Below are positions 8,500 through 16,081 of a stretch of DNA of 64,000 nucleotides, in pieces. The notes beneath the pieces are model-generated. The model was not told the DNA's origin, ran no database searches, and saw nothing but the letters and a program-made list of their open reading frames with translations. Made by a program: the position numbers and the translations under genes. The first letter of the stretch is position 1. Every line of letters begins with the position of its first letter. This stretch comes from VBAS01 sp964508655 (lineage in GTDB: Bacteria > Bacteroidota > Bacteroidia > Chitinophagales > Chitinophagaceae), in contig CAZDUO010000007.1 in the NCBI GenBank assembly GCA_964508655.1, positions 8,341-72,340 of the forward strand, written 5' to 3'.

Positions 8500-9339
8500 A
8501 TGAAAAAGATTATTGCTGCTATTGACGGATTGAAATTCTCCGATAGCACCCGTGATTTTGCGGTGGATATTGCCCGCCGCATAAATGCACACCTGGTGGG
8601 AGTGTTTCTTGATGATGAAACGTATACCAGCTACAAAGTGTACGACCTGGTAGTGCAGGAAGGCGCCCCGGAGGCAAGACTGAAGAAATTTGACGCACAG
8701 GACAAGGAAACCCGCAGCAAAGCGGCAATAAACTTTGCCAACGCCTGTCGTAAAGCGGAGCTAACTTATGCCCTGCACCACAACCGCGGTATTGCCATAC
8801 ACGAGCTGATTCATGAAAGCATTTATGCCGACCTGCTGGTGATTGATGCCAAAGAAACACTTACTCATTATGAAGAAAAACAACCCACCCGTTTTATCCG
8901 CGACCTGCTGAGCGATGTGCAATGCCCCGTGCTGCTGGTTCCTAAAAAATTCAAACCGGTTGAAAAAATTGTGCTCCTCTACGATGGTGAGCCTTCATCA
9001 GTTTTCGCCGCACGGATGTTCAGCTACCTGTTTGGTTTTTTCGGCGAAGTGGAGACCGAAGTTCTATCTGTGAAAAATGTAAACCAGTCATTGCATTTGC
9101 CTGACAATAAACTGATGAAAGAATTCATGAAGCGTCATTTTCCGGGTGCCGGTTACAAGGTGTTGAAAGGAATAGCAGAAGTGGAAATAACCGAATACCT
9201 GAAAACACAAAAGCAAAACCTGCTTATAGTGCTGGGGGCCTATCGCCGCGGGCGGGTATCCCGTTGGTTTCGCCAGAGCATGGCCGATGTGCTGATGAAA
9301 GAACTGAAGGCACCCTTGTTTATTGCACACAACAAATAA
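8500..9339 (+). CDS. tandem universal stress protein
   Basis: 279 aa, two UspA-type halves. The first starts MKKIIAAIDGLKFSDSTRDFA and ends near VQCPVLLVPKKF (about residue 155). The second starts VEKIVLLYDGEPSSVFAARMF and ends AADVL-like in SMADVLMKELKAPLFIAH. The second half keeps a G-x2-G-x-type loop only loosely (GAYRRGRVSRW), so ATP binding is uncertain. Cytoplasmic; Usp proteins of this type are induced by starvation or oxygen limitation. A TGAT-N4-ATCA site lies upstream, consistent with stress or redox control. It is followed 2 bp later by the decayed DUF1003 gene, so both were likely one operon. Confidence 0.92.
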   Translation: MKKIIAAIDGLKFSDSTRDFAVDIARRINAHLVGVFLDDETYTSYKVYDLVVQEGAPEARLKKFDAQDKETRSKAAINFANACRKAELTYALHHNRGIAIHELIHESIYADLLVIDAKETLTHYEEKQPTRFIRDLLSDVQCPVLLVPKKFKPVEKIVLLYDGEPSSVFAARMFSYLFGFFGEVETEVLSVKNVNQSLHLPDNKLMKEFMKRHFPGAGYKVLKGIAEVEITEYLKTQKQNLLIVLGAYRRGRVSRWFRQSMADVLMKELKAPLFIAHNK

Positions 9340-9341
9340 AT

Positions 9342-9772
9342 ATGAAAATAAAGCTGCCGGGGCATTTGTTAAAAACTGAAGACGAGCAGTTGAAGAAGCT
9401 GCATGAAATTGTTTTAAACAGCATCGGGGAAGAAAACCGGTTTCTGAAAGAAGAAAGAAGTTTGAAGAGCCGCATCCAACATTCAGCAGCCGGGTGGCTG
9501 ATAAAGTGGCTACGTTTGGCGGCAACCGGAAGTTTATTCCTGCCCTTGTTATTTTTTATGGCTTTTGGATAACTGTTGATTCCGATGTACAGGAAAAAAT
9601 CATTTGACCCCTACCCTGCATTCTGCTCAACCTGCTGCTTTCAATGCCGGCTGCCGTGAAGGCGCCCATCATCATGATGAGCCAGAGCTGCAAGGAGGAA
9701 AAAGACCGGCAGCGGGCTATCAATGATTATATGATAAACCTGAAAGCCGGCATTGAAGGGGAAATGAATTAA
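9342..9772 (+). pseudogene. frameshifted DUF1003 membrane protein
   Basis: Begins ATG at 9342 (MKIKLPGHLLKTEDEQLKKLH), but the family signature is spread over different frames. The +2 frame gives EPHPTFSSRVADKVATFGGN and then FIPALVIFYGFWITVDSD. A third segment gives FDPYP, and another ILLNLLLSMPAAVKAPIIMM, MSQSCKEEKDRQRAINDY and NLKAGIEGEMN to the stop at 9770. Together these are the full DUF1003 layout: cytoplasmic start, two membrane helices with the DPYP..LLNL..S...API.MMSQ motif, helical tail. At least three indels are needed to join them. A literal reading yields only a 76-aa peptide. Either a true pseudogene or clustered sequencing errors. Confidence 0.8.
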
Positions 9773-9822
9773 TTTGAATACGGTGGCAGGCCAGCTTTAA
9801 TTTTACCTGTACGTTTTGCCGG

Positions 9823-10833
9823 ATGGATTCATTCACTCACATAGCCCTTGGCGCCTGCATCGGCGAAGCTTTTTTTGAAAGAGGTTTTGGCAAGAAAGCC
9901 ATGCTGTGGGGCGCCCTGGCACAAAGCATTCCCGATATTGATTTCATCACATCGTGGTGGATGAGTACGCCTGAATACCTGCTGGCTCACCGCGGCTTCA
10001 CTCACTCCATTGTTTTTGCCTTGCTCATCATTCCTGTGTTTGCGCTGGCGGCGGAAAAAATCCATCGCCCCCACAATATTGCATTCAGAACCTGGGTAAA
10101 ATTTTTTTCGGCAGAAATTTTCCTGCACCTGCTTATTGATGCTTTTAACAATTACGGCATTGGCTGGTTCGAACCTTTCAGCCATATTCGCTATTCCTTC
10201 AACGCTGTGTATGTGGCCGACCCGTTTTTTTCTCTTTGGCCGGGTATTGCTTTCCTGGTATTGATATTTTTAAACCGCTACAGCCCCCGCAGGAAATTCT
10301 GGTGGAAGTTTGGCATTATCATTCCCTTTTTTTATCTGGTTTATTGCAGCTTCAATAAAATAATTATCAATAAAGATGTAAATGAAATCCTGGCAAAGCA
10401 GCAGATACAGCATGACCGCTATTTTACCACGCCGGCACCGCTGCAAAACTGGCTCTGGTATGTAGTGGCCGGCAACGACAGCGGCTATCATGTCGGTTTC
10501 CGGTCGCTGTTTGACAGCAAAAAGGAAATCAGCTTTCAATATTTTCCAAGACATGATTCTTTGTTAGACCCTGTAAAGAATCATGAAGAGCTGCAAAAGC
10601 TTATCCGCTTTTCGCAACATTTTTATACGGTAGAAATGTGGAGCGATACCCTTGTGTTTAATGATCTCCGTTTCGGGCAGATAATCGGATGGCAAAATCC
10701 ACGGGGACGTTTTGTGTTCCATTATTTCCTGCAGCACCCGCAGAATAATAAACTCGTAGTGCAGCGGGGAAGGTTTGCCGGCTGGAACAGGCAAGTACTG
10801 AAGACTTTCTGGAAAAGGATAAAAGGTAATTAA
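9823..10833 (+). CDS. membrane-bound metal-dependent hydrolase, YdjM/LexA-binding type
   Basis: 336 aa. The first 110 residues carry the YdjM family signature: MDSFTHIALGACIGEA, GALAQSIPDIDFI, LLAHRGFTHSIVF and the later LHLLIDAFNNYG, in which His and Asp residues would bind metal. Several membrane helices (residues 60-85, 138-155, 165-185) place it in the inner membrane. The C-terminal 150 residues form a soluble domain seen in the longer members of the family. Biochemical role is not established. Its end overlaps the convergent cardiolipin-synthase gene by 4 bp. Confidence 0.87.
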   Translation: MDSFTHIALGACIGEAFFERGFGKKAMLWGALAQSIPDIDFITSWWMSTPEYLLAHRGFTHSIVFALLIIPVFALAAEKIHRPHNIAFRTWVKFFSAEIFLHLLIDAFNNYGIGWFEPFSHIRYSFNAVYVADPFFSLWPGIAFLVLIFLNRYSPRRKFWWKFGIIIPFFYLVYCSFNKIIINKDVNEILAKQQIQHDRYFTTPAPLQNWLWYVVAGNDSGYHVGFRSLFDSKKEISFQYFPRHDSLLDPVKNHEELQKLIRFSQHFYTVEMWSDTLVFNDLRFGQIIGWQNPRGRFVFHYFLQHPQNNKLVVQRGRFAGWNRQVLKTFWKRIKGN

Positions 10834-12011
10834 GTTCGTTGCTTAAAGTAAAAAGTAATCAGGTTGAAAGCGGCGGTGATAAAATGATACGAAAACCAGC
10901 GGATGAACTGAACAAAAATATTTTTCGTGCTGCTGTGCCGCTCCGGGCTGATGAGAATACAGTCGGTGGCAATAATTTCTTCCAGCTCACGCTTCACTTC
11001 TTTTGCAAAATCCGGGTTCCGCACATCCAGGTTCAGCTCAATGCTGGCATAGGCGCTGATGTCGTTGATATTGTATGAGCCTATGGTCATCCATTCATCA
11101 TCCGCAACAGCTATTTTGCCATGCAGAATATTTTTCCGGTATTCATACAGCTCAATCCCTTTGCGCAGCAGCCAGTCGTACAGCCATCGTTCGGCATGTT
11201 TGGCCAGCATTACATCTGATGGGCCGGCTGCGATTACTCTAACCTTCACGCCCCGGTTCACAGCCTGCACCATGTTTCTGCGTATCACATGGCCGGGAAT
11301 AAAATAACTGCACAGGATAGTAACCTGCGATGATGAGTTGCGAAGCATTTCAAGATACGTTTTTGAAATCTGGTTTTTCCGCCTCACCCAATCATTGCGC
11401 CGCATCCGCACATCACTTCTTTCTGCTGCCGGTATTTCAAAGCGGAGCTGTTTTTCTTCGCAGGGAGTGATGCCCATATTTACCGGGAATCCTTTCCAGG
11501 TTTTCCAGCACAGCACACAAAGTTCTCTTGCCGTTTCGCCTTCTGTATAAAGGGCATAATCAAGCCAGGCGGGTTTGCCGGGCATATCGTTGTACCGGTT
11601 GGTTATGTTTATTCCGCCTACTAAGGCATAGCTGGTATCCACCACAGCCATTTTATGATGCAGGCGGCGCCCAAAGTAGAAATATTTGCTTCGAAACAGC
11701 GGTTCAAAAAAACGGAAATGAATACCGGCGGCTCTCAGCTCATTAATAAACGATTGCGACATCACCTGCGAGGCATAGCCATCGGCCATCAGGTAAACTT
11801 TCACATTACGCATGGCGGCCTCTTTCAGGGCTTCAGCCACTGCAATGCCCGTTTCATCATCATCATAAATGTACGTTTGCAGGTGAATACTTTCTTTGGC
11901 GCCGGCAATCATCTGCAGCAACAAATCAAAATACGGTTTGCCACCCCGGATTAGCTTTACCCTGTTTACAGAGCTATAACCACTTGCAGAAATTGATTTT
12001 TTATACTGCAT
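10830..12011 (-). CDS. phospholipase D-family cardiolipin synthase-like protein
   Basis: 393 aa with two HKD motifs: HHKMAVVDTSYALVGGIN near residue 120 and HGKIAVADDEWMTIGSYN near residue 310, each with the downstream GG/GS-N. Opening motif LIRGGKPYFDLLLQMIAGA and EAMRNVKVYLMADGY are typical of the ClsB/ClsA catalytic part. The N-terminal membrane anchors of ClsA are missing, so it resembles ClsB. Likely reaction: phosphatidyl transfer between phospholipids at the inner membrane; substrate choice is inferred. A possible weak C-terminal hydrophobic stretch (FITAAFNLITFYF) could associate with membrane. Confidence 0.88.
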   Translation of the reverse strand: MQYKKSISASGYSSVNRVKLIRGGKPYFDLLLQMIAGAKESIHLQTYIYDDDETGIAVAEALKEAAMRNVKVYLMADGYASQVMSQSFINELRAAGIHFRFFEPLFRSKYFYFGRRLHHKMAVVDTSYALVGGINITNRYNDMPGKPAWLDYALYTEGETARELCVLCWKTWKGFPVNMGITPCEEKQLRFEIPAAERSDVRMRRNDWVRRKNQISKTYLEMLRNSSSQVTILCSYFIPGHVIRRNMVQAVNRGVKVRVIAAGPSDVMLAKHAERWLYDWLLRKGIELYEYRKNILHGKIAVADDEWMTIGSYNINDISAYASIELNLDVRNPDFAKEVKRELEEIIATDCILISPERHSSTKNIFVQFIRWFSYHFITAAFNLITFYFKQRT

Positions 12012-12099
12012 AGAAGATTGCTGAATAACCTGTTCACGAATTTAGCGATGAGCTGCACGACATGAAAACAGGAGGAAGAAAAAAAATCAATCTCCTGTT

Positions 12100-12321
12100 A
12101 AAAAAAACAGGGCAGGTTCGTGAGAACCCACCCTGCAACCAACCGCTGCAGTTTCCAGAATGTTACCCCTGTTATTCTGCAACGATCTATTTAACCCGGT
12201 TGTCGTCCTGGTCAAGTCAACGGTTTTTTTTCCGCTTTCCGGCCGGGCAGCTTACCATCTTTTAATCGGCTATCTGTGTGCCCGGTCTCCTCAACCGACC
12301 TGCACCGGATTAAAACTGTAG
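12100..12321 (-). ncRNA. candidate structured noncoding RNA
   Basis: Minus strand, about 215 nt. A TATTTTTA box (12322-12329) could start it and the terminator at 12101-12135 could end it. In between: CCGGGCA pairs with TGCCCGG around a 28-nt loop; CAACCG pairs with CGGTTG enclosing GCAGAAT/ATTCTG; GGTC/GACC lies near the 5' end. No protein frame is convincing. I could not match it to RNase P, tmRNA, SRP RNA or a riboswitch I know; 6S-like RNA of this phylum is possible but not shown. It could also be just the long 3' UTR of the baeRF gene. Confidence 0.35.
12101..12135 (-). terminator. intrinsic terminator
   Basis: GGTTC (12115-12119) pairs with GAACC (12124-12128) around GTGA. CAGGG (12108-12112) pairs with CCCTG (12131-12135) across a 2-by-2 internal loop. 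On the minus strand the stem is followed by seven T (complement of 12101-12107). Confidence 0.75.
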
Positions 12322-12407
12322 TAAAAATAACAAGAGTCCGGCTTTAAAATAATGATGGCCGTCACCGTAAATGATGATTGTAATATCCCCGCTGATTATT
12401 TTCCCTG

Positions 12408-13538
12408 CTAATAGCGTGTAATTAATGCCACCCGGTTAAATTCTTTCAGCAAACCGTTGTCAGTAAAAAACACACGGCCGTTTTTTTCAAGCACCATTTC
12501 CATCAAATCATCCGCGGCATCAGCAATAGTCCTATGTGGTTTGACGGGCGGCTGCAGGTAGAGTTGGTATTCATCATCCGTTAAAAATCCCGGGCAGCGG
12601 TAATCTTTTTCCAGCAGCAGGAGCAGCGCTTTGCCTTCTTTGGCAGCTCTCCAAATGTCCTGTATGCCGCCAATGCCACGTCTCTCTCCTGTCTTTTCCC
12701 TGAATTCGTTTATCAGCTGCAGCTGCTCCCTTTGATGGTATGAATGCAGCAGGGTATGGATGGCATCAGCAAGTTCTGACTGGTTCCGGTGATTATAATT
12801 GCCGGTAATTTTCCCTGCAATCCTTTTTGTATGTGATGAAATATCCAGGAACCGGGCTATTTTTTTATTCACTCCTGATAAAAACAACAACACATCGCCG
12901 GCAAGATAGTTGGCGAGCATTTTATCAACATTGCGCAAAAAATTTTTATAATGAACTTCCTCCAGCACCGATTTATCTTTTTCAAAGCCTTTTACATGCG
13001 CCTGCCCGCTGTACGATGTGCTGCGGCTGGGAGCCTGGTAAGCATATTCTTCCTCAAACGGCTGCGGAAAATGCTTGTCTTTTATTTCCTGCAACTTATT
13101 CCATGTACCTTCAAAAAGCCTGGCACCTTTTTCATTAATCTGTAAAGCAAAATAAGCTTTGGCAAATTGCACATGATAAAGCAGGTCCCGCATTTCAAAG
13201 CTGTCTCCCACAATTACTTTCTCCTCCACGGCATAAGGAAACTGTACCAGGTGCCGGATATGTGGAGAAAGAAAAAAGCCTATACCATCTGCATTACGGG
13301 AAAAATCAATAGACCGGAACATTTCTTCCAAAGCCTGCTGCAGTGGTTTTATTTCCACTTCGGGATATTTGCTGTAAAGAAGTTTGGTGGTTCTGTCAAT
13401 CGCTCTTTCCAGTAGTATCTTATCGGTTCTTCTTTCAGGCGAAAGACGGTGTGTGGGCACAACGATGGAAACACAAATATTCCCTTTTTCTTTCCGCATA
13501 GCCTGCAGGTCGCTGCTACTGAGTATTTCATTTGTCAT
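12408..13538 (-). CDS. baeRF family protein (bacterial archaeo-eukaryotic release factor-like)
   Basis: 376 aa. Opening ICVSIVVPTHRLSPERRTD and the sequence of blocks (QEIKDKHFPQPFEEEYAYQ, VHYKNFLRNVDKMLANYLAG, VLLFLSGVNKKIARFLDIS, GRVFFTDNG) match the baeRF group-3 layout, a Rossmann-like domain followed by a Pelota/eRF1-related domain. These proteins are predicted to act on stalled or hibernating ribosomes under stress; the biochemical role is not established for this group. A TGAT-N4-ATCA dyad sits 80 bp before the start. Confidence 0.8.
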   Translation of the reverse strand: MTNEILSSSDLQAMRKEKGNICVSIVVPTHRLSPERRTDKILLERAIDRTTKLLYSKYPEVEIKPLQQALEEMFRSIDFSRNADGIGFFLSPHIRHLVQFPYAVEEKVIVGDSFEMRDLLYHVQFAKAYFALQINEKGARLFEGTWNKLQEIKDKHFPQPFEEEYAYQAPSRSTSYSGQAHVKGFEKDKSVLEEVHYKNFLRNVDKMLANYLAGDVLLFLSGVNKKIARFLDISSHTKRIAGKITGNYNHRNQSELADAIHTLLHSYHQREQLQLINEFREKTGERRGIGGIQDIWRAAKEGKALLLLLEKDYRCPGFLTDDEYQLYLQPPVKPHRTIADAADDLMEMVLEKNGRVFFTDNGLLKEFNRVALITRY

Positions 13539-13617
13539 AAAAAAATTTTACAATTTCCGGTTATTAAAGGTAAAAGCACTGACAGGCTGGTGAAATGACG
13601 GCACTCAATCTGCCGGC

Positions 13618-13629
13618 TGATTGCTATCA
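13618..13629. promoter_or_regulatory. Crp/Fnr-like dyad TGATTGCTATCA
   Basis: TGAT-TGCT-ATCA, about 80 bp upstream of the minus-strand baeRF gene and just past the end of the PAS gene. Same TGAT-N4-ATCA core as at 8378, 14958 and 17807. Confidence 0.45.
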
Positions 13630-13646
13630 CTGGTGACGTACAAATT

Positions 13647-14579
13647 TTATTCTGGAATAAGAAGTAATTTTAATTCCATTTCAGCTTCTTCTGTTCCTTT
13701 TACCTGCTTTTCCAGTTTTACCACGATACCGGCAAGGGCTTCAGTCCTTTCTTTCACTATCTGTTCAAGCCCGGCATTCATTTTTTTTATTCTTTCTTCC
13801 GCAGCCTTGCGGACTGTGATGTCGGTAATAAATGCAATTACAAATAAACCGTCTTCGGTTTTATAAGAGCCCAGGCTTATTTCTGCGGGGAATTCCGGGC
13901 CGTCTTTTTTCAGTGCAAATAAATCCATGCCTATGCCCAGCGGCCTGTTTTGCGGGTCAGCATAGTAAGCCTTGTGATACTGTGCATGTTTTTCCCGAAA
14001 ACGTTCAGGAATTAAAATATCCAGTTTATGTCCTGTCAGTTCGCCGGGCAGGTAGCCAAATAGTTCATGGGCAAAAGGATTGGCCTGTACAATATCACAC
14101 GCCTCGTTCACTATCACCACTCCCATGGAGGCATATTCCAGTAATGCGCCAAACTTTTGTTTTTCCCGTTGCAGCTTTTCTTCTGCCTGGCGGGCCCTGT
14201 CAATTTTTTCTATTTGCAGAAAATAGTAATCCTTGCCTTCGATGATTACGGATTTCAAAAATGCCTTTCCCCAAAAAATTTTCCCGGTTTTTGTTTTGTA
14301 TTCCAATTCTGTTTCAAAAGACCCTTTTTCAAATAAACTGTTCAATGCTGTTTCTGTTTGTTGCTGCGAGTAAGGAATTTTCAAAAGGTCGCCGGCATTG
14401 ATGCCAATCATATCGCCGGGTTCTTCAAATTCAAAAAGCGAAGCCCCTTTCCGGTTTACAAATACAAATTGCCTGGAATCCTTTTCAATTACAGCAAAAA
14501 AACCGCTGGCCTGGTCGCAAATGGCGGCAAGGAATTGTTTTTCAAGTCCAGAAATTGTTTTTAAAGAGGCAGCATTCAT
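13647..14579 (-). CDS. double-PAS sensor protein lacking an output domain
   Basis: 310 aa from ATG at 14579 (MNAASLKTISGLEK); an in-frame ATG at 14597 is less likely. Two PAS domains: residues about 15-125 (FFAVIEKDSRQFVFVNRKG, FWGKAFLKSVIIEGKDYYF) and 140-260 (YASMGVVIVNEACDIVQAN, LTGHKLDILIPERFREKH). A coiled coil follows (KAAEERIKKMNAGLEQIVKE, then VKLEKQVKGTEEAEMELKL), and the protein stops. In the usual family layout this coil leads into HisKA and HATPase domains. No kinase remnant is seen in the 108 bp after the stop. It may be a truncated histidine kinase or a free-standing sensor. Confidence 0.82.
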   Translation of the reverse strand: MNAASLKTISGLEKQFLAAICDQASGFFAVIEKDSRQFVFVNRKGASLFEFEEPGDMIGINAGDLLKIPYSQQQTETALNSLFEKGSFETELEYKTKTGKIFWGKAFLKSVIIEGKDYYFLQIEKIDRARQAEEKLQREKQKFGALLEYASMGVVIVNEACDIVQANPFAHELFGYLPGELTGHKLDILIPERFREKHAQYHKAYYADPQNRPLGIGMDLFALKKDGPEFPAEISLGSYKTEDGLFVIAFITDITVRKAAEERIKKMNAGLEQIVKERTEALAGIVVKLEKQVKGTEEAEMELKLLLIPE

Positions 14580-14765
14580 CCGGCAGCAAAATTGCAAACA
14601 TGCACCGGCTAAACTTGCTAATATGAGATGAGAAAAGACATGATGTTTGTCAGGCAGCAGTATGACGATGGTTAGCGATGCTCAGTTGGTTAAATGCAAG
14701 GCGCATTGTTTTTTAAAACAAGTAAGGCAATCCTGGGGATGGATTGTCTTGAAAAAAGGTAGTGT

Positions 14766-14791
14766 TCGGGATCCCGACGTTCACAGTCGGG
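14766..14791. repeat. TCCCGA/TCGGGA hairpin, copy 2
   Basis: TCGGGATCCCGA palindrome at 14766-14777 overlaps a second hairpin, ATCCCGAC (14771-14778) with GTCGGG (14786-14791). The string ATCCCGACGT plus AGTCGGG recurs in the composite at 41459-41492. It lies 12 bp beyond the 3' end of the tRNA on the minus strand. Confidence 0.55.
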
Positions 14792-14803
14792 CCACAAGCT
14801 TTG

Positions 14804-14887
14804 TGCCCAGAACAGGAATCGAACCTGCACATCCTTGCGGACACCAGATTTTGAGTCTGACGCGTCTACCAGTTCCGCCATCTGGGC
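14804..14887 (-). tRNA. tRNA-Leu (anticodon CAA)
   Basis: 84 nt, minus strand. Acceptor stem GCCCAGA/TCTGGGC with discriminator A at 14804. D arm GGCGGAACTGGTAGACGC. Anticodon stem TCAGA/TCTGG with loop CTCAAAA, giving anticodon CAA. A long class-II variable arm is present (TGTCCGCAAGGAT region), and T arm GCAGGTTCGATTCCTGT. No encoded CCA follows. The class-II arm and CAA identify tRNA-Leu reading TTG. Confidence 0.96.
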
Positions 14888-14949
14888 ATGGGCTGCAAAT
14901 GTAAAATGATAACCGCTAACTGTAAAATTTTATCCTGATAAAACAAGCC

Positions 14950-14970
14950 ATGATTGCTGATAGCAATCAT
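14950..14970. promoter_or_regulatory. 21-bp dyad with Crp/Fnr-like core upstream of polX
   Basis: ATGATTGCT (14950-14958) and AGCAATCAT (14962-14970) form a perfect 9-bp dyad around GAT. Within it, TGATAGCAATCA (14958-14969) again fits TGAT-N4-ATCA. It lies 44 bp before the PolX start. The strongest of the four related sites. Confidence 0.5.
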
Positions 14971-15013
14971 CATAAAAAATACTTAACAGGAGTAAATTGG
15001 GCATTGGACAACT

Positions 15014-16018
15014 ATGGAAAAGCAGGCTCAAAATCATAATAAAGACCTGGCCCGCATTTTTCGCCAGATGGCGGATTGCTACCGCTATCTTGGCCCCGAT
15101 GAACGCTTCCGTGCTATTGCTTATGATACAGCTTCAAAAACACTCAGCAATATGCAGGAGGCTGTGGATGTATTAGCTTCCGATTTCAAAAAGCTGGATG
15201 AGTTGAAAGGCGTGGGAGAAAGCATTGCTGAAAAAATTATCGAGTACCTTAAAACCGGCAAGATTAAAACTTTTGAAAAACTGAAAAGGCAGGTGCCAAT
15301 TGCACTGCTTGAATTGCTGGAAGTGGAAGGCATCGGTCCGGCCACTTTACGGCTGGTTCATGATGAGCTTGGCATCCAGACAAAAGAAGAGCTGATAAAA
15401 GCGCTGGAAGCAGGAAAGCTGGAAAAAATAAAAGGCTTTGCTTCAAAAAAAATTGAAAACCTGAAAAAAGCGCTGAAGCTTGATTCGGTAAAACAGCGGA
15501 TGCCGTTGAAAGTGGCGGAAAAAACCGGCAATGAAATTTTAAGTGAAATAAAAATGATTCCCGGCGTAAAACAATGCGTGCTGGCTGGCAGTCGCCGGCG
15601 GAAAAAAGAAACAGTTGGCGATATTGACATACTGATAACTGCCGATGATAAGCGGCGGAAAAAAATAATCACGAAAATTACCATGCTGCCACAGGTGGAT
15701 AAAGTAATTGCATCCGGGAGCACCAAAGTCAGTTTAGTACTGAAAAAAAACAAGGCACAGGCGGATGTGCGCCTTGTTCATGATGATGAATTCGGTGCCG
15801 CCCTGCTGTATTTAACGGGAAGCAAGGAACATAATATACAGCTACGAACTATTGCAAAACAAAAGGGATGGAAGGTGAATGAATATGGCGTGTTTGATGA
15901 AAAAACCGGCATGCGGCTGGCCGGCAGCACTGAGGAAGAAATCTATTCATTATTCGGGCTGAAATTTATTCCCCCGGAAAAAAGATTGGGTAAGGATGAA
16001 TTGTTCAATGCCAAATGA
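15014..16018 (+). CDS. polX: DNA polymerase X-like nucleotidyltransferase without PHP domain
   Basis: 334 aa. Order: N-terminal 8-kDa-like helical part with HhH (LDELKGVGESIAEKIIEYL, LLEVEGIGPATLRLVHDEL), then the Pol beta-type palm with catalytic GS and DID in LAGSRRRKKETVGDIDIL and the third Asp in AQADVRLVHDDEFG, then thumb (LLYLTGSKEHNIQLRTIAK, KVNEYGVFDEKTG). Typical bacterial PolX is about 570 aa and carries a C-terminal PHP 3'-5' exonuclease; this protein ends just after the polymerase (GLKFIPPEKR). Expected role: gap filling in base-excision or end repair. The upstream dyad suggests regulation. Confidence 0.87.
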   Translation: MEKQAQNHNKDLARIFRQMADCYRYLGPDERFRAIAYDTASKTLSNMQEAVDVLASDFKKLDELKGVGESIAEKIIEYLKTGKIKTFEKLKRQVPIALLELLEVEGIGPATLRLVHDELGIQTKEELIKALEAGKLEKIKGFASKKIENLKKALKLDSVKQRMPLKVAEKTGNEILSEIKMIPGVKQCVLAGSRRRKKETVGDIDILITADDKRRKKIITKITMLPQVDKVIASGSTKVSLVLKKNKAQADVRLVHDDEFGAALLYLTGSKEHNIQLRTIAKQKGWKVNEYGVFDEKTGMRLAGSTEEEIYSLFGLKFIPPEKRLGKDELFNAK

Positions 16019-16081
16019 AATGACATGGTAAGGATTCTGTTTTATTTTTAGTTTATCGGTTTATTAAAAAACGGATCACGA

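Larger units (their letters stand above)
12012..12407. other. 396-bp gap with structured, possibly transcribed DNA
   Basis: No ORF is supported. The 12100-12321 part, read on the minus strand, looks like an RNA with several strong hairpins and a terminator. The 12012-12100 part is the upstream region of the phospholipase D gene and shows only a weak TAAATTCG -7-like box near its start. The 12330-12407 part is the 3' flank of the baeRF gene. Confidence 0.6.

Noticed and set aside
12100..12321. RNase P, tmRNA, SRP RNA or a riboswitch at the candidate RNA
   Set aside because: The conserved strings of these RNAs that I know (for example GAGGAAAGTCCGGGC or GGAAGGAAGCAGC) are absent.
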